Notes under the pieces: model-generated
Told to the model about the DNA's origin: nothing
Databases searched by the model: none
The model's input: only the letters and a program-made list of their open reading frames with translations
Position numbers and translations under genes: made by a program
Source: SYOC01 sp964441775
Lineage (GTDB): Bacteria > Desulfobacterota > Binatia > Bin18
Length of the DNA: 64,000 nucleotides
NCBI GenBank assembly: GCA_964441775.1
Contig: CAYTVL010000027.1
Span: 1-64,000 of the forward strand
Direction of reading: 5' to 3'
Shown: in pieces, positions 8,155-16,985 of the stretch
Position numbering within the stretch: the stretch's first letter is position 1
How the letters are laid out: the number at the start of each line of letters is the position of its first letter

Positions 8155-10431
8155 TTACTCATTCTTCTCCGCAATCGCCTTGCAGACTTTCGGCGGCGAC
8201 ATGGGTAGTTCAGTCATGCGCACACCAACCGCGCGGTAAATGGCGTTGGCAATCGCTGCTGGCGGGGGCACGATGGGCACTTCACCGACGCCCCGAATAC
8301 CAATCGGATGTCCGGGGTTCGGCACTTCGACCAAGATCGCCTCGATCATCGGTAGATCCAACGTCGTCGGCATGCGGTAATCGAGGAAACCGGTGTTCTT
8401 CATCACTCCGGTCTCATCGTAGAAATACTCCTCGTTAAGCGCCCAGCCCACGCCTTGTGCGACGCCGCCCTGTATCTGGCCTTCAACGTAACTGGGGTGC
8501 ACGGCTTTGCCAACATCTTGAGCGGCGGTATAGCGCACGATATCGACCTTACCGGTTTCCGCGTCGACTTCAACATCAACGAGATGCGTAGTAAAGGCAG
8601 GCCCTACGCCACGGGGGTTCATCGACGCTCGTCCTGTGACCGGACCACCGGCGCGGGGCAGCCTCCCTGCGAGTTCTTTCAACGTCATTGACTCCTGGCC
8701 ATTGGTCGTGCACGACATAACTCCGTCTTGGTACACAATATCTTCAGGTTTAGCTTTCCAAAGGACTGCCGCTCGCTCCTTGAGCAGATTCACGGCATCC
8801 TGAGCCGCCTCATAGACCGCGTAACCAGTAGCGAATGTCACACGGCTGCCGCCGGTGGTGTCAGTGTGACCGATCGATTCAGTATCGGCGACGACCGGGT
8901 GGACCTCCTCGGCTTTGAGGCCCAACACCTCGGCGGCAATCATGGCGCATGAGGCGCGCGTGCCGCCGATATCGGGTGAGCCGGTGACAACATTCGCCGT
9001 CCCATCAGTGTTAATACTGACCGTTGCAGTGGACTGAAATCCTGCATTGATCCAAAACCCCGACGCAACCCCGCGACCATAAAACTTTCCATTCTTCGAC
9101 TGCGGCAGGGGAGCTTGATAATGTGGACTGTTCTTGACAGCTTCCACCGTTTCGAGATGCCCGATACGTCTGAATTGCGGTCCGGCTGGCTGCGCGGTCC
9201 CTTCTTTTGCTCCGTTGACGCGGCGAAACTCCAGGGGATCGATGCCTAGTTTTTCTATAATTTCATCGATCACCGTTTCCGTCGCAAACGCGGCGTTGGT
9301 GGCGCCCGGCGCACGGTAGGCTGCGGTCTTGGGTTTATTTAACACCACGTCGAAGCCGTCAATCTGGAGATTGGCGATGTCGTACGGGGCAAGCACGGTC
9401 ATGCAGCCCACCGCCACAGGTGAGCCAGGAAAAGCGCCCGCCTCATACGCCATCCACACCTGCGCCGCCGTGATCTTTCCCTCCTTGTTCGCGCCAATCT
9501 TCACGCGAATATGCGAACCCGAGGTCGGCCCAGTCGCCCGCAGCACTTCGTTTCGGGCCATGACCATCTTGACAGGCCTGCCCGTCAACTTTGACAAGAG
9601 AAGAGCGACCGGCTCTAAGTACACTGTGGTCTTGCCGCCGAAGCCGCCTCCAATTTCTGCGGGCACCACTTTAATATCCCCGCGATTTATTTGCAGGATA
9701 TGTCCGGTCAACTCACGAATCGCAAAGGACCCTTGGGTGCTCACCCATATCGTGCTGCGCCCGTCTTGATTGTACTGCGCCACGGCGTTGTGTGGCTCAA
9801 TGTAGCCTTGATGCACCATCGAGGTGTCGAACTCACGTTCGACCACGACATCGGCGGCTCTGAAGCCGGCCTCAAGCTCGCCGCGTGCGAAACGCACTTG
9901 ATTAGCGACGTTCGTTTGCTTATCGCTTTGCTCCGGTGTCCCGCCGGTGCGAAGGTCCGGATGCAAGATCGGCGCGGAGTCCTTCATGGCGTCAAGCACA
10001 TCCTGGACATGGGGCAGCAGTTCATACTCGACCTTGATGAACTTTGTCGCTTCTTCAGCGATATGCAGACTGGTCGCCGCCACCGCCGCCACGGCATGGC
10101 CATCGTAGAGGACTTTATCCCGCGCCATGATGTTCTTGGATAAATTACGGGCGTTGATCATATTCTCGCCTACCTGCACGAGCGTCGGCGGGACATCGGG
10201 AAAATCGGCGCCCGTAACAACGGCTTTCACCCCTGGCAGCGCCAACGCCGCCGAGGCGTCAATCGCTTTGATGCGGGCGTGTGGATGAGGGCTGCGCAGC
10301 ACTTTGCCGTACAGCATGCCTGGCAGGCTGATATCGGCGCCATACTTGGCGCGACCAGTGACTTTTTCTACTCCGTCATGTCGAATTGGACGAGTGCCGA
10401 TGACTCTGAATTTATGTTCTTGCATTTCCAT
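8155..10431 (-). CDS. Molybdenum hydroxylase large subunit (xanthine dehydrogenase family), copy 2
   Basis: Molybdopterin-binding large subunit of 758 residues. The start is set at 10431 (MEMQEHKFR...) because a GGAGGT site precedes it and the paralogue starts in the same place. Features are GTRPIRHDGVEKVTGRAKYGADI at the N-terminus, the molybdopterin loop GGGFGGK, AYRAPGA instead of the AYRCSFR loop of CO dehydrogenase, and C-terminal RGVGEVPIVPPP containing the catalytic Glu. It is closely similar along its whole length to the copy at 10893-13160. An intrinsic terminator separates it from the upstream operon genes, so its expression may be lower or independent. The substrate is probably an aromatic or N-heterocyclic compound or aldehyde; CO is unlikely. 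Confidence 0.85.
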   Translation of the reverse strand: MEMQEHKFRVIGTRPIRHDGVEKVTGRAKYGADISLPGMLYGKVLRSPHPHARIKAIDASAALALPGVKAVVTGADFPDVPPTLVQVGENMINARNLSKNIMARDKVLYDGHAVAAVAATSLHIAEEATKFIKVEYELLPHVQDVLDAMKDSAPILHPDLRTGGTPEQSDKQTNVANQVRFARGELEAGFRAADVVVEREFDTSMVHQGYIEPHNAVAQYNQDGRSTIWVSTQGSFAIRELTGHILQINRGDIKVVPAEIGGGFGGKTTVYLEPVALLLSKLTGRPVKMVMARNEVLRATGPTSGSHIRVKIGANKEGKITAAQVWMAYEAGAFPGSPVAVGCMTVLAPYDIANLQIDGFDVVLNKPKTAAYRAPGATNAAFATETVIDEIIEKLGIDPLEFRRVNGAKEGTAQPAGPQFRRIGHLETVEAVKNSPHYQAPLPQSKNGKFYGRGVASGFWINAGFQSTATVSINTDGTANVVTGSPDIGGTRASCAMIAAEVLGLKAEEVHPVVADTESIGHTDTTGGSRVTFATGYAVYEAAQDAVNLLKERAAVLWKAKPEDIVYQDGVMSCTTNGQESMTLKELAGRLPRAGGPVTGRASMNPRGVGPAFTTHLVDVEVDAETGKVDIVRYTAAQDVGKAVHPSYVEGQIQGGVAQGVGWALNEEYFYDETGVMKNTGFLDYRMPTTLDLPMIEAILVEVPNPGHPIGIRGVGEVPIVPPPAAIANAIYRAVGVRMTELPMSPPKVCKAIAEKNE

Positions 10432-10493
10432 GCTGACCTCCCACGGCAAGATTGACGAGAACGTCGCAAGACGAACAAACTGAACGTACACAT

Positions 10494-10526
10494 AAAAAAG
10501 GGGAAGAGCAATTTCTGCTCTTCCCC
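10494..10526 (-). terminator. Intrinsic terminator between the MoaD-like gene and large subunit copy 2
   Basis: On the minus strand a perfect 11-bp stem GGGGAAGAGCA/TGCTCTTCCCC with a 5-base loop is followed at once by TTTTTT. It lies 26 bases after the stop codon of the MoaD-like gene and about 60 bases before the start of the second large subunit. Confidence 0.85.
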
Positions 10527-10551
10527 TCGGGACACTTACACACAGCGCTGT

Positions 10552-10815
10552 TTATCCCCCGGCAATCGCCGGGACGAAATGAATCTCACTTTCCGGTGGA
10601 ACCGGTTCCGATAGGCCGCCGGTTATGACTTCACCGTTAATGGAGACCGCAACGGACCCGGCGAGGTCTCCATTTTCGACAACACGGTCACGAAAGCCGG
10701 GAAACTGCCGTTCGAGATCGTTGACAATGTCACCTAACGTCGCACCGGTCGCTGTGGTGCGATCTTTACCGCTAGTCAACTTCCGCAAGAGTGCGGGGAT
10801 AAAAACGTTCGCCAT
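10552..10815 (-). CDS. MoaD/ThiS family small sulfur-carrier-like protein
   Basis: Beta-grasp protein of 87 residues ending in AIAGG. The C-terminal Gly-Gly is the residue pair that is adenylated and thiocarboxylated in MoaD and ThiS. The start VFIPALLRKLT is typical of MoaD-like proteins, as is SVAVSINGEVI in the middle. It sits between two molybdenum hydroxylase large-subunit genes, so a role in molybdopterin sulfur transfer or cofactor supply for this enzyme is likely. A strong terminator follows it. Confidence 0.8.
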   Translation of the reverse strand: MANVFIPALLRKLTSGKDRTTATGATLGDIVNDLERQFPGFRDRVVENGDLAGSVAVSINGEVITGGLSEPVPPESEIHFVPAIAGG

Positions 10816-10892
10816 AGAAACACGACAGATAAAGAAAGAGGCGGAGAATCAGTGTCGGGAATCTCTGTCTCTCTCAATACTTTGTCTGCTTT

Positions 10893-13160
10893 CTACCCCT
10901 TCTCCCCTATCGCCTTGCACACCTTCGCTGGCGACATCGGCCAATCGGTCATACGGACACCTGCCGCATGATAGATCGCGTTGGCAACGGCCGAAGGCGG
11001 CGGAACGATGGGCACTTCGCCCACGCCACGGACGCCGACTGGATGTCCAGGATTCGGCACCTCGACCAGGATCGTTTCGATCATGGGGAGATCCAAAGTC
11101 GTCGGCATGCGGTAATCGAGAAAGCCGGAGTTTCGCAGCGTACCTTTTTCGTCGTAGAAGTATTCCTCATTCAACGCCCAGCCGACGCCCTGCGCGACCG
11201 CGCCCTGCACTTGTCCTTCGACATAGCTGGGGTGTATAGCTTTCCCTACGTCTTGGGAAGCGGTGTAGCGCAATACATCGACCTTCCCGGTCTCCGGATC
11301 AACCGCGACATCCACTACATGCGTGGCGAATGCGGGGCCCACGCCGCGCGGATTGACCGAGGCCCGACCAGTGACCGGACCTCCAGCTCGGGGCAACTTA
11401 CCCGCGAGTTCTTTCAAGCTCATCGATTCATTATTGGTCGTGCAAGAAACCGCGCCATCTTGAAACACGACATCTTCGGGTTTGGCTTTCCACAGCACGG
11501 CCGCACGTTGTTTCAACTGATTGACCACATCCTGGGCGGCTTCGTACACGGCATAGCCAGTGGCGAAGGTCACGCGGCTGCCGCCAGTCATGTCCGTATG
11601 GCCAATTGACTCGGTGTCAGCAACGACCGGATGAACCTCTTCCGCCTTGAGGCCCAATACCTCAGCAGCAATCATTGCGCACGACGCTCGGGTGCCGCCG
11701 ATATCAGTTGATCCAGTCACCACGCTAGCCGTACCATCTGAATTGATGTTCACGGTCGCGCTCGACTGGAAGCCAGCGTTGAACCAGAAGCCAGAAGCTA
11801 CACCACGACCTACCAGTTTGCCGTCAACCTTCGGGAGCGGCGATTGATAATGGGGGCTGTTCTTGATTGCGTCAAGCGTTTCAAGATACCCGATGCGGAG
11901 GAACTTTGGCCCTGCTGGTTGCGCGGTCCCTTCCTTGGCTCCGTTAATGCGGCGCATCTCGATCGGATCAATCCCCAACTTATCCGCCAACTCATCGATC
12001 ACAGTTTCAGCACTGATCGCGGAGGTCGGGGCCCCAGGTGCACGATAGGCTGCGGTTTTGGGCCGGTTGACCACCACATCGAAGCCATCGATCTGGAGGT
12101 TTTCCAAATCGTATGGAGCCAATACCGTCATACAGCCGGCGCCGACCGGCGAGCCGGGAAAAGCGCCAGCCTCGTAGGCCATCCAGATTTGCGCGGCGGT
12201 AATCTTCCCCGCTTTGTTCGCGCCGATCTTCACGCGCATATGAGCGCCGGAGGTTGGTCCAGTCGCGCGCAGCACTTCACCGCGACTCATCACCATCTTG
12301 ACCGGCTTGCCCGTCTTCTTAGAAAGTAACAGCGCCAGCGGTTCCAGATAAATGCCGATTTTGCCGCCGAAGCCGCCACCGATTTCCGCCGGGACGACTT
12401 TAATGGAGCTTGCCGGTATATCGAGCGCTAGCGCACATTGATCACGTGCGGTAAATGCGCCCTGCGTGCTCGTCCAGATCGTCGTTTGCCCGTCGGCGTT
12501 GTATTGCGCCACGGCGTTATGGGGCTCGATATAGCCCTGATGCACCATCGCGGTATCGAACTCGCGCTCAACAACTACATTCGCCGCTTTGAATCCGGCT
12601 TCGAGGTCGCCGCGGGCAAAACGCACCTGACTGGCAATGTTCGTTTCCTTATCGCTCTTCTCCGGCGTCCCGCTCGTGCGCAGATCCGACAGAAGAATGG
12701 GGGCATCGTCTTTCATGGCGGCAATGACATTCTGCACGTGAGGGAGCACTTCGTAGTCGACCTTGATGAGGCTGAGGGCTTCCTCGGCGATGTGTGGGTT
12801 GGTCGCCGCCACGGCCGCCACCGCATGGCCATCGTACAACACTTTGTCTTGCGCAAGGAGGTTCATGGACATGTAGAGCGGGTTCATAGGCAGCTCGCCC
12901 ATAGCCACGACACCGGACTTGAGCTTAGGGAAATCTGCACTTGTAATAACGGCTTTGACCCCTGGCAGCGCCAACGCCGCCGAGGCGTCGATCGATTTAA
13001 TCCGCGCATGGGCGTGGGGACTACGCAGCACTTTGCCGTGCAGCATGCCTGGTAGACTGATATCCGCGCCATAGCGAGCGCGGCCTGTCACTTTGTCTAC
13101 TCCGTCATGTCGAATTGGACGGGTGCCGATCACTTTGAATTTATGTTCTTGCACTGCCAT
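10893..13160 (-). CDS. Molybdenum hydroxylase large subunit (xanthine dehydrogenase family), copy 1
   Basis: Molybdopterin-binding large subunit of 755 residues, starting MAVQEHKFKVIGTRPIRHDGVD after a GGGAGGT site. It carries GGGFGGK, AYRAPGA, the DIGGTRASCAMIAAEVLGL block and the C-terminal RGVGEVPIVPPP with the catalytic Glu. It follows the 2Fe-2S subunit with a two-base gap and is the first large subunit of the operon. The lack of the AYRCSFR loop argues against CO dehydrogenase. With the small and medium subunits it makes a heterotrimer that hydroxylates carbon with water at Mo and passes electrons through 2Fe-2S centres to FAD. Confidence 0.88.
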   Translation of the reverse strand: MAVQEHKFKVIGTRPIRHDGVDKVTGRARYGADISLPGMLHGKVLRSPHAHARIKSIDASAALALPGVKAVITSADFPKLKSGVVAMGELPMNPLYMSMNLLAQDKVLYDGHAVAAVAATNPHIAEEALSLIKVDYEVLPHVQNVIAAMKDDAPILLSDLRTSGTPEKSDKETNIASQVRFARGDLEAGFKAANVVVEREFDTAMVHQGYIEPHNAVAQYNADGQTTIWTSTQGAFTARDQCALALDIPASSIKVVPAEIGGGFGGKIGIYLEPLALLLSKKTGKPVKMVMSRGEVLRATGPTSGAHMRVKIGANKAGKITAAQIWMAYEAGAFPGSPVGAGCMTVLAPYDLENLQIDGFDVVVNRPKTAAYRAPGAPTSAISAETVIDELADKLGIDPIEMRRINGAKEGTAQPAGPKFLRIGYLETLDAIKNSPHYQSPLPKVDGKLVGRGVASGFWFNAGFQSSATVNINSDGTASVVTGSTDIGGTRASCAMIAAEVLGLKAEEVHPVVADTESIGHTDMTGGSRVTFATGYAVYEAAQDVVNQLKQRAAVLWKAKPEDVVFQDGAVSCTTNNESMSLKELAGKLPRAGGPVTGRASVNPRGVGPAFATHVVDVAVDPETGKVDVLRYTASQDVGKAIHPSYVEGQVQGAVAQGVGWALNEEYFYDEKGTLRNSGFLDYRMPTTLDLPMIETILVEVPNPGHPVGVRGVGEVPIVPPPSAVANAIYHAAGVRMTDWPMSPAKVCKAIGEKG

Positions 13161-13162
13161 AA

Positions 13163-13642
13163 TTACCTCCCTTGCATGACGACGGCGGCGTCTAAGACCG
13201 CGCGCACAATTTTATCGTAACCAGTGCATCGACAGAGGTTGCCAGCCAATGCATAGCGGACTTCGTGTTCCGTGGGATTCGGATTCTTCTCGAGCAATAC
13301 TTTCGCCGCAACAAGAAATCCCGGGGTACAAATACCGCATTGCAACGCCGCATGTTCGAGGAACTTCTGTTGCAACGGATGCAACGTATTCCCCTTGGCC
13401 ATTCCTTCCACAGTTTCCACGGTCTTATCATTGGCTTCTGGCCCAAAGACAAGGCACGAGCAAACCAGGCGACCATCCAGCACAACGCTGCATGCGCCAC
13501 AGTCGCCAGTCAAGCACCCTTCTTTCGCGCCCGTAAATCCGAGTACGTCGCGCAGCACTTCCAGCAAGCTCTGACGCGGTTCGCAGAGAAACTCGACAGA
13601 CTCTCCATTCAAAGTTGTTTCAACTTGTACTTTTCCTGACAT
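13163..13642 (-). CDS. Molybdenum hydroxylase 2Fe-2S small subunit
   Basis: Iron-sulfur subunit of 159 residues. The N-terminal plant-type ferredoxin domain has the KEGCLTGDCGACSV ligand loop and a later single Cys. The C-terminal four-helix domain has ALQCGICTPG and GNLCRCTGY, which bind the second cluster. The length matches CoxS/QorS-type subunits. An AAGGA site precedes the ATG. It is placed between the FAD subunit and large subunit copy 1 and passes electrons from molybdopterin to FAD. Confidence 0.92.
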   Translation of the reverse strand: MSGKVQVETTLNGESVEFLCEPRQSLLEVLRDVLGFTGAKEGCLTGDCGACSVVLDGRLVCSCLVFGPEANDKTVETVEGMAKGNTLHPLQQKFLEHAALQCGICTPGFLVAAKVLLEKNPNPTEHEVRYALAGNLCRCTGYDKIVRAVLDAAVVMQGR

Positions 13643-13663
13643 GTTGGTTCCTTCCTAATCTTA

Positions 13664-13677
13664 GTCCTGAGTCCTGA
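13664..13677. repeat. Two tandem GTCCTGA units between genes
   Basis: Two head-to-tail 7-bp GTCCTGA units, the reverse complement of TCAGGAC, lie in the 101-base gap between the small and FAD subunit genes. The same unit appears inside the double CoA-transferase gene at 61464-61498. Confidence 0.5.
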
Positions 13678-13743
13678 ATTTCGATCCGAATGTTAAGTAG
13701 AGGCTTGGACCTCGCTCAGGACCCAGCACTCATTGCTCAGCAC

Positions 13744-14616
13744 TTATTTTGCCTGCGCCCGAGTCACCGCTTCTTTCACCACTCGGCGTGTCAACACGCC
13801 AACGAGGTGTTTGCGAAATTCCGCCGTGCCGCGCATATCAGAGATAGGCGTGGCGACTTGTTGAGCCAACACAGCCGCGGCAGCAATCGATTCATCGCTC
13901 ACTGCTTTGCCGACGAGAGAGTTCCCAGCAGCTTGTGCGAACAAAGGTGTCGCGGCGACAGCGCCTAAACCGATGCGCGCAGCCGTAAACTTTCCCCCCT
14001 CCACCGTGATCGCGGCGCCGACGCCAACGACGGCGATGTCCATTTCGTTCCGTGGAATGAACCGCTGGTAACAATCGGACGAATGGCCTTTCGGTGCGGC
14101 AATGCGGAACTCCACCAGAATTTCGCCCGGTTGAAGAACCGTGCGGCCAGGCGCCGTGACAATTTGTTCGACCGGAACGGTGCGGGTGGTTCCCTTGGAA
14201 CTGGCAATGACACACTGCGCGCCGAGAGCAATCAACGCTGGAGTCGTGTCTGCCGCCGGTGAGCCGTTGCAGAGATTCCCACCCAAGGAGCAGCGGCTTT
14301 GAATTTGGTCAGAGCCAATCAAACCTGCGGCCTCCACCAAGCCAGGATAATTCTGCTTGAGGACGGCGTCATTCGTAATGCGCGCGCAACACACCGCGGC
14401 GCCGAGACGCAGGCCATCTTGCGGACTGAACGCGATGACTTGCAAATCCGGGATGGCTTTGAGGTCTACGATTTGCTCGGGCTTTCTGACCCCGGCGCGC
14501 ATCTGAATGATCAGATCCGTCCCTCCAGCGAGAACTCGACCCTTCTCACCGCTGGCGGCGAGCAAGCTCAGAGCCTGAGCGAGCGACTTCGGAGATTCAT
14601 ACGTAATAGCGTGCAA
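13744..14616 (-). CDS. Molybdenum hydroxylase FAD-binding subunit
   Basis: FAD-binding (CoxM-like) subunit of 290 residues. It has the pyrophosphate-binding GRVLAGGTDLI loop near residue 25 and the second FAD motif IGSDQIQSRCSLGGNLCNGSP, which also carries the TIGGN-like turn. The start is a TTG at 14614-14616, supported by GGAGGG five bases upstream; no better start is visible. It is the first gene of the minus-strand operon, divergent from the acetolactate synthase gene. It re-oxidises the 2Fe-2S subunit and passes electrons to an unknown acceptor. Confidence 0.9.
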   Translation of the reverse strand: MHAITYESPKSLAQALSLLAASGEKGRVLAGGTDLIIQMRAGVRKPEQIVDLKAIPDLQVIAFSPQDGLRLGAAVCCARITNDAVLKQNYPGLVEAAGLIGSDQIQSRCSLGGNLCNGSPAADTTPALIALGAQCVIASSKGTTRTVPVEQIVTAPGRTVLQPGEILVEFRIAAPKGHSSDCYQRFIPRNEMDIAVVGVGAAITVEGGKFTAARIGLGAVAATPLFAQAAGNSLVGKAVSDESIAAAAVLAQQVATPISDMRGTAEFRKHLVGVLTRRVVKEAVTRAQAK

Positions 14617-14881
14617 AGTACCCTCCTCTTCTTCGTGCGCCCGCGCAAAGCTGGGCAGCGAGATGGACTGTCGAGATTACCTTTTCCCTAGAGCGCGCGA
14701 AAGTAAGTAGAGGAAGATGAGGCTCGTTGCGCTCGCGGTTGGGGCGGGTCAGGTTATAACATCCCGGGCTTATTCGCGCAACTAAAACCGCTTTCAACTC
14801 ATCCTTCCTTGCATGGAAGAAAGTCAGCCTATAAGATCAACCCCTTTCTATTTGGACAGGGGGAATCTTCAGGAGTCTACT

Positions 14882-16588
14882 ATGAAAAAATTCACCGGCG
14901 CGCAGATCGTCGTCGAGAGTCTGTTAGCCGAAGGAGTTGACACTGTCTTTGGGTATCCGGGAGGAGCGATCCTGCCAACCTATGACGCGCTAATCCAGAG
15001 TCCTGCTTTGCGTCACATTCTTGTTCGTCACGAGCAGGGCGCTTCTCACATGGCGGAAGGATATGCCCGAGTATCCGGTAAACCTGGAGTTATTATTGTG
15101 ACCTCAGGCCCCGGCGCCACGAATGCCGTTACTGGTATCGCCGATGCGTATATGGATTCGACGCCAATGGTGGTGCTCTCCGGCCAAGTCCCGACGAGCA
15201 TGATCGGCAACGACGCCTTTCAGGAAGCTGATCTGACCGGCATTACCAGACCGTGTACAAAGCATAACTATCTTGTCCGCGATGTAAACGACTTGGCCCG
15301 CATCATTAAAGAAGCCTTCTACATTGCCGGTACAGGGCGGCCAGGCCCCGTGCTGGTTGATTTGCCCAAGGACGTACAGAACGCTCTGGCGCCGTTCAAA
15401 TATCCAGACAGCGTAGAGTTGCGCGGCTACAAACCCACGCTGAAAGGCAATGAGCGGCAGATTGAAAAAGCGCTGGAAGCGATTGAAGCCTCGGAGAAGC
15501 CGCTTTTTTACGTGGGCGGCGGCGTGCAGTGGTCGGGGGCGGCTGAGCCGCTCACTCAACTCGTGCGTGGGCTGAAAATTCCCGTAACGACCACGTTGAT
15601 GGCGCTGGGGGTGGTGCCGAGTCACGATCCATTCTGTCTGGGCATGCTCGGTATGCATGGCGGCTATTGGACCAACATGGCCGTGCAGAGCTGTGACACC
15701 CTGATTGCCGTCGGGGCGCGCTTTGACGACCGCGTCACGGGGCGCGTGAGTGATTTTGCGCCGTGCGCCAAAACTATTATTCACATTGATATCGATCCAT
15801 CGTCCATCAGTAAAAATATTAAGGTGCATATTCCGATCGTCGGCGATATCAAAGAGGTCGTTGAGGTGATGCTGAAAAAGGCCAAGAGCCAGGAAAGCCT
15901 CGCGCCCCGTCAACAGTTGTGGGCGGAATGGCGCCAGCAGATCATGCAGTGGAAAGCGGAGAAACCGTTGCCCTATGAGCAAGGCCATCCTGAAGATCCG
16001 TCGAAACCGAAAGCGATTATTGAAGAGCTGTACAATCTGACCAAAGGTGAGGCAGTGGTGGTGACCGACGTGGGGCAGCACCAGATGTGGACCGCCCAGA
16101 TGATGCCATTTCATCATCCGCGTTCCTGGCTGACTTCGGGCGGCTTAGGGACGATGGGTTATGGGCTGCCCGCAGGTATTGGCGCGCATTTCGCCGCGCC
16201 AGATCGACCCATCGTCGTGATCTGCGGCGATGGCGGCATTCAGATGAACATTCAAGAATTGGCGACCGCCGTGCAATATAAAGTTCCCGTCAAAGTGGTC
16301 ATCATGAATAACTACTACCTTGGCATGGTGCGCCAGTGGCAAGAAAAATTTTACGAAGGGCGTTATTCGCATTCGTATATGGATGCGATGCCCAACTTCG
16401 TGAAACTCGCCGAGGCGTATGGCGCCGCTGGGTTCCGTGTCGAGAAAGGGAAGGACTTAGCGCCAACCCTTAAAGCTGCATTTGCTACTCCAGGACCCGT
16501 CGTGGTTGATGTCGTGATCCCCCAAAGCGAAGGCGTCTTCCCCATGGTGCCTGCCGGGAGTGCAATGCACGAGATGTTGTTTGCCTAG
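14882..16588 (+). CDS. ilvB: Acetolactate synthase large subunit
   Basis: Thiamine-diphosphate enzyme of 568 residues that condenses pyruvate with pyruvate or 2-oxobutyrate in branched-chain amino acid synthesis. The ATG at 14882 follows AGGAG; an in-frame start at 14813 adds 23 unrelated residues and is not used. The catalytic Glu is in LVRHEQGASHMAEGYAR, the FAD/active-site segment is SGPGATNAVTGIADAY with GQVPTSMIGNDAFQEAD, and the TPP/Mg motif is GDGGIQMN...NNYYLGMVRQWQ. The regulatory small subunit gene ilvN is not next to it, so it must be elsewhere or this is a stand-alone acetohydroxyacid synthase. Confidence 0.93.
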   Translation: MKKFTGAQIVVESLLAEGVDTVFGYPGGAILPTYDALIQSPALRHILVRHEQGASHMAEGYARVSGKPGVIIVTSGPGATNAVTGIADAYMDSTPMVVLSGQVPTSMIGNDAFQEADLTGITRPCTKHNYLVRDVNDLARIIKEAFYIAGTGRPGPVLVDLPKDVQNALAPFKYPDSVELRGYKPTLKGNERQIEKALEAIEASEKPLFYVGGGVQWSGAAEPLTQLVRGLKIPVTTTLMALGVVPSHDPFCLGMLGMHGGYWTNMAVQSCDTLIAVGARFDDRVTGRVSDFAPCAKTIIHIDIDPSSISKNIKVHIPIVGDIKEVVEVMLKKAKSQESLAPRQQLWAEWRQQIMQWKAEKPLPYEQGHPEDPSKPKAIIEELYNLTKGEAVVVTDVGQHQMWTAQMMPFHHPRSWLTSGGLGTMGYGLPAGIGAHFAAPDRPIVVICGDGGIQMNIQELATAVQYKVPVKVVIMNNYYLGMVRQWQEKFYEGRYSHSYMDAMPNFVKLAEAYGAAGFRVEKGKDLAPTLKAAFATPGPVVVDVVIPQSEGVFPMVPAGSAMHEMLFA

Positions 16589-16590
16589 GC

Positions 16591-16869
16591 GTGGAAAAAG
16601 ACAAGGAGTTGACTAACGACGGTGAGCGACAAGGGGATCTGTTCTACCACGGAGTCGTTAGCAAGATATTTTGGAGTAGCGAGAGCGGTGTCATTCGCAG
16701 TGAATCAGGTAAGGAGTTTCCCTTCGCGTTTCCTTTTGTGAAGCTGCTTGGAGTGCCGCGCCCGGATATTCGTTTCCTGCGCGAAGGCATGCGCGTCGGT
16801 TTCGATGTGGGCAGGACACCAAAAGGTCTGTGCGCCACGTTGATCAAAGTGTACGATCTCTATTCCTAA
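16591..16869 (+). CDS. Small OB-fold, cold-shock-like protein
   Basis: Protein of 92 residues starting at GTG two bases after ilvB. Its pattern (GVVSKIFWSSESGVIRSESGKEFPFAF, then LREGMRVGFDVGRTPKGLCATLIKVY) resembles a cold-shock/OB-fold nucleic-acid-binding domain: a GxV start, a GxI strand, a charged loop and KGxxAxxI at the end. The canonical RNP1 and RNP2 aromatic residues are only partly kept. Its position suggests co-transcription with ilvB. Function unknown; RNA binding is a guess. Confidence 0.6.
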   Translation: MEKDKELTNDGERQGDLFYHGVVSKIFWSSESGVIRSESGKEFPFAFPFVKLLGVPRPDIRFLREGMRVGFDVGRTPKGLCATLIKVYDLYS

Positions 16870-16879
16870 GCGAGCTGGA

Positions 16880-16912
16880 GAGGCGGGTTACAAACCCGCC
16901 TCTGCGTTTTGT
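16880..16912 (+). terminator. Intrinsic terminator after the ilvB unit
   Basis: Perfect 10-bp stem GAGGCGGGTT/AACCCGCCTC with loop ACA, followed by TGCGTTTTGT. It starts 11 bases after the stop of the OB-fold gene. Confidence 0.75.
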
Positions 16913-16985
16913 CTTGCCGCACCCGCACCAACCTGCTATGGATCGTTGACTTACAGAGTCCATCTTTTCTCAAGGAAGCTGACCC

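Noticed and set aside
12438..13055. A 205-residue plus-strand frame within the molybdenum hydroxylase gene
   Set aside because: It mirrors the same kind of frame in the paralogous gene and arises from the codon bias of the opposite strand.
10893..13160. CO dehydrogenase large subunit (coxL)
   Set aside because: The active-site loop reads AYRAPGA, not the AYRCSFR loop of true CO dehydrogenase.
15104..16117. A 337-residue open frame on the minus strand inside ilvB
   Set aside because: It is antisense to a strongly conserved gene, with His/Arg-rich, low-quality composition and no known motif.
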